Shown here in pieces: positions 1 through 5,191 of a DNA stretch of 5,191 nt. The notes under the pieces are model-generated. The model searched no databases. It was not told the DNA's origin and was given only the letters and a program-made list of their open reading frames with translations. The stretch covers positions 1-5,191 of the forward strand of contig JANQQH010000459.1 of NCBI GenBank assembly GCA_028285025.1. The letters are read 5' to 3'. Within the stretch, counting starts at the first letter, position 1. Each line of letters opens with the position of its first letter. The translations under genes were made by a program, and so were the position numbers. This DNA comes from Hyphomicrobiaceae bacterium (GTDB lineage Bacteria; Pseudomonadota; Alphaproteobacteria; Rhizobiales; HXMU1428-3).

Positions 1-384
1 GCTGGCCCAAGAGTGATCAAACAAACCATTCGCGAACAATTGCCAGAAGGCTTCCAACGAGCAGAATATCTGCTAGAAAATGGCATGATTGACATGGTGG
101 TACATCTCCATCAATTAAAAGAAACCATCTCGTCTCTTTGTCATATTTTAATGCGCGAACCTGTCCCTCACAACGAGCCATTAGAACCACCAGTCAAAAA
201 ACACATAAATGGCGCAGCTAATGCTGACTTGCTTACAGGTAATGAAAACGGCGAGCCGATTGAAGTTGAAGCCACACATCCAATCAAAGACGACAAAACA
301 GCTCAAACAGAGATAGAAGAAGCAAATAGTGAGGCCAATGAAGATGAAACCTTACAACCACCTTCTTCATCCCCCTCGTCTTAA
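1..384 (+). CDS. accD: Acetyl-CoA carboxylase carboxyltransferase subunit beta, C-terminal part (5' end outside window)
   Basis: The reading frame is open from base 1, so this is the 3' end of a longer gene; the GTG at 13 is an internal Val codon, not a start. The first 51 visible residues match the end of the AccD carboxyltransferase domain: [20 protein letters not shown], then [15 protein letters not shown] and a helix ending near HILM. AccD pairs with AccA and moves the carboxyl group from carboxybiotin to acetyl-CoA, giving malonyl-CoA for fatty acid synthesis in the cytoplasm. The N-terminal zinc ribbon expected in the family lies outside the window. After the conserved domain comes a tail of about 76 residues, rich in Glu, Asn, Pro and Ser, with 17 acidic and 5 Lys/Arg residues and ending in a Pro/Ser run. 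It looks disordered and is longer than the short tail of typical AccD. The TAA stop lies 14 bases before folC, which suggests co-transcription. Confidence 0.95.
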   Translation, partial: AGPRVIKQTIREQLPEGFQRAEYLLENGMIDMVVHLHQLKETISSLCHILMREPVPHNEPLEPPVKKHINGAANADLLTGNENGEPIEVEATHPIKDDKTAQTEIEEANSEANEDETLQPPSSSPSS

Positions 385-398
385 TTAAGCATGATTGC

Positions 399-1739
399 AT
401 GACATCATCACCCCAGCACTCAAAGCTAATCTTGAAACAGATGCAAAATTTGCATCCCAAATCGATTGATCTTTCGCTTGATCGCGTTTTTCAGCTGTTA
501 GAGAAACTGAACAACCCCCATGAAAAACTACCCCCGGTCGTGCATGTGGCCGGCACCAACGGCAAAGGATCTGTGCTTGCTTTTTTAACTGCGATTTTAA
601 ACGCGCACGGATTTAAAGTGCAGCGCTTTTCATCACCACATTTGGTCCACTTTCATGAGCGCATAAACCTGGCTGAAAATGGCAAAACAGTTCCCATCAG
701 CGAAAAGCTCCTGGCTGAGCTGTTAGCCCGCACTCAAAAAGCCAATGGGGATGCTCCCATCACCTTTTTTGAAATAACAACAGTTGCAGCCCTATTAGCC
801 TTTAGTCAACAAAAGGCAGACTGGTGCTTGCTAGAGACCGGCCTTGGCGGAAGGCTGGATGCGACCAATGTTGTTGACCAACCCGCGGCCAGCGTCATCA
901 CACCTATCTCTATAGATCATCAAAGATTTCTCGGCTCTGAAATTACTGATATCGCAAAAGAAAAAGCAGGGATTTTAAAACCTGGCATGCCCGGCTTTAT
1001 TGGTTTACAGCCATCAAATGTTCTTGATGTGTTACAAGAACGAGCACAAGAGATCGGGGCTCCATTATTCATTCGCGGTCAAGATTATGATGTGTATGCT
1101 CAGCGCGGACGGTTAATTTATTCTAGTGCCGATCAACTGATTGATTTGCCTTTACCCCGCAATCTCATTGGACGGCACCAAATTGAAAATGCCGGGCTTG
1201 CCATTGCAATTGGCCAACATCTTTTGGGCGATAATTTACAACAAAACGACCTGTCTCACGCTATGGAAACAGCGGCCTGGCCCGCCCGCATGCAAAAGCT
1301 AAAAGCTTTAGATTATTCTGAGCACTTGCGTAAAGACGATGAACTTTGGCTTGATGGCGGACACAATCCATCCGCCGCTGCCGCTTTGGCTGAACTTGTT
1401 GGCGATTTGGAAGAAAAAGTGCCGCGCCCTTTGCATTTAATCATCGGCATGATGACAGGCAAAGATGTGCGCGGCTTTTTACACGAATTTCATGGCCTTG
1501 CCGCCCAAGTGATTGCTGTGCCTATTCCAGGTGAAGATGGTGCGATGAATGCAGATGACTTGGCCGATCTGGCCGTTGAGATGGGCTTTGAGGCTGACAC
1601 CGCCTCTTCCTTTCAAGAGGCTTTGCAAATCAGCGCGTCAGGCCGCCATGAAGACGCCCGTATAGTCATTTGCGGCTCGCTGTATTTAGCCGGTCATGTG
1701 CTTGGCGCAAACAACACATCCCTAAATGAGGCAGTTTGA
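399..1739 (+). CDS. folC: Bifunctional folylpolyglutamate synthase / dihydrofolate synthase
   Basis: This cytoplasmic Mur-ligase-type enzyme uses ATP to join glutamate to dihydropteroate (making dihydrofolate) and to extend folate polyglutamate tails. The 446-residue protein has the normal family length. Visible signatures, in order, are: ILKQMQNLHPKSIDLSL near the N-terminus; the P-loop AGTNGKGS at 51-58; SSPHLVHFHERI at 78-89; TFFEITT at 122-128; ETGLGGRLDATN at 146-157; ITPISIDH at 167-174; EKAGILKPG at 188-196, where Lys189 fits the lysine carbamylated in this family; HQIENA at 260-265; WPARMQ at 294-299; LDGGHNP at 318-324 opening the C-terminal domain; and CGSLYLAG at 425-432. No key motif is missing. 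The ATG at 399 is preferred because it leaves about ten residues before the conserved N-terminal helix, whereas the next Met (residue 15) would cut into it. No good Shine-Dalgarno sequence is visible, so translation may depend on coupling to accD. Confidence 0.98.
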   Translation: MTSSPQHSKLILKQMQNLHPKSIDLSLDRVFQLLEKLNNPHEKLPPVVHVAGTNGKGSVLAFLTAILNAHGFKVQRFSSPHLVHFHERINLAENGKTVPISEKLLAELLARTQKANGDAPITFFEITTVAALLAFSQQKADWCLLETGLGGRLDATNVVDQPAASVITPISIDHQRFLGSEITDIAKEKAGILKPGMPGFIGLQPSNVLDVLQERAQEIGAPLFIRGQDYDVYAQRGRLIYSSADQLIDLPLPRNLIGRHQIENAGLAIAIGQHLLGDNLQQNDLSHAMETAAWPARMQKLKALDYSEHLRKDDELWLDGGHNPSAAAALAELVGDLEEKVPRPLHLIIGMMTGKDVRGFLHEFHGLAAQVIAVPIPGEDGAMNADDLADLAVEMGFEADTASSFQEALQISASGRHEDARIVICGSLYLAGHVLGANNTSLNEAV

Positions 1740-1752
1740 AAGACTGTGCCTT

Positions 1753-1908
1753 GCCTTAAATTCCATGGTTAGATTTTGGCATTTTTAAAACGGTTGTCAG
1801 CGCGGTTGCTGGTGGGCATCCAAAGCGCCAATAAAATTCTTTCACTTGCGCTCCGCGTCCTTGACAACTGCTTTTAAAATGCCAAAGTCTAACCATGGAA
1901 TTTAAGGC
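1753..1908. repeat. Large imperfect palindrome, probable dispersed palindromic element
   Basis: The left arm 1753-1799 and right arm 1862-1908 are inverted copies matching at 43 of 47 positions without gaps. The outer 21 bases (GCCTTAAATTCCATGGTTAGA) are identical, and pairing stops abruptly at 1753/1908. Further pairing continues inward: CGCGG 1801-1805 with CCGCG 1853-1857, and AGCGC 1824-1828 with GCGCT 1848-1852. The whole 156 bases can therefore fold into one long hairpin or cruciform. It lies between the folC stop and the shared terminator, so a folC transcript would carry it in its 3' untranslated region. It is far too long and lacks the U-tract needed to be an ordinary terminator. By shape it resembles intergenic palindromic repeats such as Rickettsia palindromic elements or rhizobial RIME, but I cannot assign it to a named family. 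No transposase is present. Mobility is inferred, since other copies cannot be seen in one window. Confidence 0.8.
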
Positions 1909-1942
1909 TTGCTCTAGGCTATGGACTTTTCTCCAAATAAAA

Positions 1943-1971
1943 AACCCGGCCTTTGAAGCCGGGTTCTTTTT
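1943..1971. terminator. Bidirectional Rho-independent terminator shared by folC and trxA
   Basis: The stem AACCCGGC (1943-1950) pairs with GCCGGGTT (1958-1965) around a 7-base loop. Read on the plus strand it is followed by CTTTTT. Read on the minus strand the stem runs straight into a T-run of six, counting the two stem T bases (complement of 1939-1944), so it looks stronger for trxA, whose stop codon lies about 24 bases upstream. For folC it lies about 200 bases past the stop because the palindrome sits in between. Confidence 0.9.
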
Positions 1972-1988
1972 AATTATTATTGAAAACA

Positions 1989-2309
1989 TCAAACGTGGGA
2001 ATTGACCCACTCTTCAAGAGAGCTTTTGGGCAATGCCCCTGTGCGGGTGTCAGCAAGTTCACCGTTTTTAAACACCATCAAGGTTGGCACAGCGCGAACG
2101 CCATATTTGGCTGAAGAATTCGGGCCATCATCTAAATTGACTTTAACAACCTTCACCTTGCCTGACATTTCACTGGCCACTTCATCAAGAGCTGGTGCCA
2201 TAGCCTTACATGGCCCGCACCAATCGGCCCAAAAGTCAACCAACACTGGCTCACTTGAATTTAAAACCTCGGCTTCAAAATTGTCATCTGAGACGCTAAT
2301 CGTCGACAT
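1989..2309 (-). CDS. trxA: Thioredoxin 1
   Basis: This small cytoplasmic dithiol oxidoreductase is reduced by thioredoxin reductase and in turn reduces disulfides in ribonucleotide reductase, PAPS or methionine sulfoxide reductases and other proteins. The 106-residue protein is a single thioredoxin fold of normal length. It shows VDFWADWCGPCK at 24-35 with the redox pair Cys31 and Cys34, the buried Asp25, the cis-proline motif RAVPT at 72-76 (Pro75), the following strand LMVFKNGE at 77-84, and the conserved Gly91 region before the final helix. There is no signal peptide or extra domain, which argues for cytoplasmic TrxA rather than a secreted Dsb or Tlp protein. The ATG at 2309 has a good ribosome binding site. 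The gene lies downstream of addA on the same strand with a 145-base gap, and a strong terminator follows it, so it may be transcribed both from addA and from its own promoter. Confidence 0.98.
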   Translation of the reverse strand: MSTISVSDDNFEAEVLNSSEPVLVDFWADWCGPCKAMAPALDEVASEMSGKVKVVKVNLDDGPNSSAKYGVRAVPTLMVFKNGELADTRTGALPKSSLEEWVNSHV

Positions 2310-2318
2310 GAGATTTCA

Positions 2319-2324
2319 TCCTTT
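2319..2324 (-). promoter_or_regulatory. Ribosome binding site of trxA
   Basis: On the minus strand AAAGGA lies 9 bases before the ATG at 2309. This supports that start and fits a well-expressed gene; folC in this window has no comparable site. Confidence 0.75.
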
Positions 2325-2354
2325 ATTTGATTGGTAAATGGCTAGGCCATTTTC

Positions 2355-2400
2355 ATTATCACTTGTCTAAGAAAGTAAGAAGGAATGACACAAAGTCAAG
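2355..2400 (-). promoter_or_regulatory. Candidate promoter region of trxA
   Basis: On the minus strand CTTGAC (complement of 2395-2400) resembles a -35 element of the alphaproteobacterial type. CTTACTT about 17 bases downstream of CTTG vaguely recalls the CYTAT part of RpoH-type promoters. Separately, GATAAT (complement of 2355-2360) matches 5 of 6 bases of a -10 box and would place the start about 38 bases before the trxA ATG, but it has no good -35 at the right spacing. The two elements do not pair with each other at normal spacing, so the exact promoter is uncertain. A trxA promoter in this gap is plausible because the gap is 145 bases long. Confidence 0.35.
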
Positions 2401-2404
2401 GGCT

Positions 2405-2424
2405 TGCCCCCAAATAGTGGGGCA
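2405..2424. repeat. Small inverted repeat between addA and trxA
   Basis: TGCCCC (2405-2410) and GGGGCA (2419-2424) form a perfect 6-base stem with an 8-base loop, just downstream of the addA stop and about five bases upstream of the CTTGAC candidate. No T-run follows on the minus strand, so it is not a convincing intrinsic terminator for addA. It could be a weak pausing or 3'-end hairpin, an operator for trxA, or chance. Confidence 0.4.
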
Positions 2425-2454
2425 TATATGTCATGATTTACCCATTAGCTTTTC

Positions 2455-5191
2455 TTATTCCTTGTGCAAAAGACGCTCATATTCATTGATCATATCTGAG
2501 GGGATTTCCATGAAATAAGGCCCATCCGTCCATAAAAGCGCAGCTTTAAGGCTGTGAGAGGGGTAAATCTCACGCAACCCTAAGCGATAAGCTGCCAGTT
2601 GAGCTTTGTAAGCATCCGCAACATCCTCCAATTTACGCGGGCTAGGCCTGTTGGACTTATAATCAACAATCACAACTTCGCTAGTCCGCACCACCAAGCG
2701 ATCAATTTGGCCAGATAGCAAAATCGGCGGCTTTTGGCTACCCTTTGGATTGATTTTAGCAATCAGACTCACTTCCGCTTGCGAGCCAGGACCAAACAAG
2801 TCTTGATAGTCAGGATGATCTAAAATAGCCATGGTTTCAGCAATGATAGCACTGCGCGCTTTTTGAGAAAGCTCACGACCATGTAATTGGGCCAGACTGT
2901 GAGCTGCTTTCTCGCGTGTCCTGGGCGCAAGATCGGGTAAATACTCTAACAATTTGTGCACCAAACGCCCTCTGATAAACCGCCCATCTTGCCCCAATGA
3001 TTTCGGACTCATAAGAGCTGGTTCCACTGGCAATTTATCTTCATCATCTTCCGGCGTTTCATAAGCAAGAATGCTGGAAGGGGCAACCGGAATGGTGCGC
3101 ACCGGTTCGGATTGGGCCTGGACTAAAGCCCAGTCCGGCAACTGAACAATCTGTTTTTCACTCTGTGGTTCTTTTGGGTGTTTTTCTGATTGTGAGGACT
3201 GCCCCGTTTCTAGTCTTTTAACTGTTTCACCCTCAAGCGTTTGCTCTTCTTTTAAATGACCTTCCAGCCCTTCACAGATAATATCATACCAACAATTTTT
3301 GCCCCGCCCTTTGGCCGTTTCAAACCCTGTGACATATAGCCGATCACGCGCACGAGTTAGGGCCACATAAAGTAGGCGCATTTGTTCTTCTTGCTCGCGT
3401 TGTTTAATGCGGCTAAGCGCTTCCCCTAACGCAGGTAAATGGTTTTTGCCCGGCAAAGACCACACCAGCGCTTTTTGGTCAGGCCCTAAGGGGGGATGGT
3501 CTGGTGGTTTGATGGCCAGCAAACTTTCAGACTGGCTGGCAGAGCCTGTCGAGCATGTATCTGGCAAAAACACAATATCAGCCTCAAGCCCCTTGGCACC
3601 GTGCACGGTCATCACGCGCACTTCATTGCGCCCTTTTTCCATATCCCGTTTAATCTCAGCCTCAGAGCGCTCCAGCCAAGTAAGAAAGCCTTGCAAAGAC
3701 GGCGGCTCTTGTTCGTCATATTGCAGAGCAAGATTTAAGAATTCATCCAGCGCATCACCAGCCACAGGCCCTAGCCGGGCGATGAACTTTTTGCGCAAGC
3801 CCTCCCCTTCTAACAAATTGGCAAAAAACTCAAACGGCGGCAAAATATCTGCGCGAGACAACCACAGACTAAGCTGATTAGCAATCTGTTTGTATTTGTC
3901 TTCTCGCTTGGCAAAATAACGCAAGCTTTGCCACAAAGAGCGTTTGCGTTTATGGGAAAGCTGAAACAAATCTTCATCGGTTAAGTTAAAAACCGGGCTT
4001 TTAAGCAAACTGGCCAGAGATAGGTCATCTTCGGGCAAACTTAAGAATTGCCCCAAAGCCATCATATCCATAACCGCCAATTGCTCAGTAATGATGATAC
4101 GGTCTGCGCCCGCAACGGGAATGCCTTGCGCCTTTAACGCCCGGATCATTAACGGGGCAAAAGGCGCGCGTTTGCGCACCAAAATTAAAATATCACCTGG
4201 TTCAATGGCGCGCCCTTTGGAGGGTAGAAATTCACCTTGCTCAAGCCAAGCCTTTATTTTCTTAGCTATTTTTTGCGCCAACCTTTCCCCCGCATTGTTT
4301 GCAAACCCTTCTGTTAAAGGGGCAAAGGGGGCTGTTTTATCTGCGGTTTCAGTTTGCTCGGTGGGCCAAATTTCCACAAGACCAGGCTCAGCGGCTCTGT
4401 GGGCATAATGGGTAATCGACTTATCACCAGACGTTAAGCTGGCATAGCGCTCAGGCTCTTTAAAGATATGGTCGACCGCCTCTAACACCGCGCTGGTTGA
4501 ACGAAACGACAAATTTAACGGGATTTTATGAAACCTTTTTTCAGCTTGGCCAGCGCTTTTGGCAAACCGATTGCCCATATCATTAAATTGACGCGGCTCA
4601 GCCCCTTGGAAGCCATAAATGGACTGTTTCTCATCCCCCACGGCAAAAAGGGTCCGGTGTGTTTCATTCGCCCCCATACCAGAGAAAAATTCCTCTGCCA
4701 ATTGAGCGATGATTTGCCATTGATCAGGGCTGGTATCTTGCGCTTCATCCACCAGGATATGGTCTAGACCTTGGTCCAGTTTATATAACACCCAAGCCGT
4801 GCTTGAGCGGGTGGTTAACAAGTTTGCGGTCCGCTCAATCAAGTCTTGATAATCAAGGGCAGCGCGCCGGGTTTTCAGCCGTTCATATATTTGGATGATT
4901 TTGTCCGCAAGTTGGGCAAGGGCTTGACTGGCTTTGGCAACACTCAAACCTTCATAAACAGTGAAAGCTTCATGAAACTTATCTTGGGCATAGCTTAAAC
5001 GATCACTCAAACCCGGGTGCTCATCGGTAATCGCTTTGGTAATCAGCCGTTTTCGTTTTTCATTTTTGCCGGTTAGAAAGGCGTCTTTGAGAATAGTGAT
5101 TGTCTCACCTTCACTGCTAGCTGTTTGTAGCCTGTTCAAATGAACGGCCAGCCCTTCATTGGTGGCCCCGCCTTGCTCAAGCAATAAGGGG
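2455..5191 (-). CDS. addA: Double-strand break repair helicase-nuclease AddA (N-terminal part outside window)
   Basis: AddA pairs with AddB to unwind and trim broken DNA ends until a Chi-like site, preparing 3' tails for RecA. 911 residues are visible, numbered from the codon at 5188-5190, and the frame stays open to the window edge. The apparent TTG start at 5184 is not real. Missing upstream are the Walker A motif and probably 200-300 residues, judging by the usual AddA length of about 1,150-1,200. Visible superfamily 1 helicase motifs are: II LVDEAQD 146-152; III GDEKQSIYGFQGAEP 185-199; IV SFRST 228-232; V VMTVHGAKGLEADIVFLPD 526-544; VI LLYVALTRARDRLYV 606-620. A variable, charged linker covers about 645-735. 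The C-terminal RecB-family nuclease domain shows RGRLVHKLLEYLP 740-752 (His745), GQIDRL 827-832 (Asp830), VDYKS 842-846 (Asp843, Lys845) and QLAAY 864-868, so it looks catalytically intact. The DEAQD/SIYGFQGA wording and trxA as neighbour favour AddA over RecB or UvrD. addB is expected just upstream. Confidence 0.97.
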   Translation of the reverse strand, partial: PLLLEQGGATNEGLAVHLNRLQTASSEGETITILKDAFLTGKNEKRKRLITKAITDEHPGLSDRLSYAQDKFHEAFTVYEGLSVAKASQALAQLADKIIQIYERLKTRRAALDYQDLIERTANLLTTRSSTAWVLYKLDQGLDHILVDEAQDTSPDQWQIIAQLAEEFFSGMGANETHRTLFAVGDEKQSIYGFQGAEPRQFNDMGNRFAKSAGQAEKRFHKIPLNLSFRSTSAVLEAVDHIFKEPERYASLTSGDKSITHYAHRAAEPGLVEIWPTEQTETADKTAPFAPLTEGFANNAGERLAQKIAKKIKAWLEQGEFLPSKGRAIEPGDILILVRKRAPFAPLMIRALKAQGIPVAGADRIIITEQLAVMDMMALGQFLSLPEDDLSLASLLKSPVFNLTDEDLFQLSHKRKRSLWQSLRYFAKREDKYKQIANQLSLWLSRADILPPFEFFANLLEGEGLRKKFIARLGPVAGDALDEFLNLALQYDEQEPPSLQGFLTWLERSEAEIKRDMEKGRNEVRVMTVHGAKGLEADIVFLPDTCSTGSASQSESLLAIKPPDHPPLGPDQKALVWSLPGKNHLPALGEALSRIKQREQEEQMRLLYVALTRARDRLYVTGFETAKGRGKNCWYDIICEGLEGHLKEEQTLEGETVKRLETGQSSQSEKHPKEPQSEKQIVQLPDWALVQAQSEPVRTIPVAPSSILAYETPEDDEDKLPVEPALMSPKSLGQDGRFIRGRLVHKLLEYLPDLAPRTREKAAHSLAQLHGRELSQKARSAIIAETMAILDHPDYQDLFGPGSQAEVSLIAKINPKGSQKPPILLSGQIDRLVVRTSEVVIVDYKSNRPSPRKLEDVADAYKAQLAAYRLGLREIYPSHSLKAALLWTDGPYFMEIPSDMINEYERLLHKE

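Noticed and set aside
1753..1908. The palindrome as a CRISPR repeat, tRNA or ordinary terminator
   Set aside because: There is no array of spaced direct repeats and no tRNA-like arms. The stem is far longer than an intrinsic terminator and has no T-tract after it; a normal terminator is present separately at 1943-1971.
1756..2010. Minus-strand open frame of 84 codons running from the 3' end of trxA through the terminator and palindrome
   Set aside because: It is out of frame with trxA, crosses a strong terminator and reads through both arms of the palindrome. It has no recognisable domain or ribosome binding site. The open frame is a by-product of the repeat, although palindromic elements with open frames can be annotated as small proteins by mistake.
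2002..2337. Plus-strand frame of 111 codons opposite trxA
   Set aside because: It is entirely antisense to a clear thioredoxin gene and its translation has no recognisable motifs.
2327..2518. Plus-strand frame of 63 codons across the addA-trxA gap
   Set aside because: It spans the gap and the 3' end of addA in antisense, has no recognisable motif, and overlaps the candidate trxA promoter.
3407..3877. Plus-strand frame of 156 codons opposite addA, with other shorter ones at 3496-3738, 4091-4408 and 4528-4767
   Set aside because: All lie antisense to conserved AddA coding sequence. Their translations are low in recognisable motifs, as expected for shadow frames.
4515..4748. Minus-strand frame of 77 codons inside addA
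   Set aside because: It overlaps AddA motif II-IV coding sequence in another frame and shows no domain or start signal.
5182..5184. TTG as the start codon of addA
   Set aside because: The frame continues open to the window edge, and the N-terminal Walker A region required for this helicase would be missing. The gene is simply cut by the window.

Overview
This window is a housekeeping stretch of a bacterial chromosome, most likely alphaproteobacterial. Two clues support that: the gene order accD-folC on the plus strand facing addA-trxA on the minus strand, and an AddA-type recombination helicase-nuclease rather than RecB. Base composition is moderate (a little under half G+C by eye), so this is neither a high-GC Rhizobium/Caulobacter type nor an AT-rich endosymbiont. 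I cannot name the genus from the sequence.

Layout. Bases 1-384 hold the C-terminal end of accD (acetyl-CoA carboxylase beta subunit), which enters from the left and carries a long acidic tail. The complete folC (folylpolyglutamate/dihydrofolate synthase) follows 14 bases later, at 399-1739, probably in the same transcript. Bases 1740-1988 are non-coding. They hold a large imperfect palindrome (1753-1908, arms of 47 bases) and then a bidirectional intrinsic terminator (1943-1971) shared by the two converging gene pairs. On the minus strand are a complete thioredoxin gene trxA (2309-1989) and, upstream of it, addA (5191-2455), whose N-terminal part lies beyond the right edge. The 145-base addA-trxA gap contains a small GC-rich inverted repeat and possible promoter elements for trxA.

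The genes are not one pathway. accD supplies malonyl-CoA for fatty acid synthesis, folC makes polyglutamylated folates, trxA is the general disulfide reductant, and addA repairs double-strand breaks with AddB. Their linkage looks like conserved gene order rather than shared function.

The one part that ordinary genes do not explain is the 156-base palindrome between the folC stop codon and its terminator. It looks like a dispersed palindromic repeat or small non-autonomous element that would be transcribed as a long hairpin in the folC 3' untranslated region. I see no sign of a defence, toxin or other new multi-gene system.
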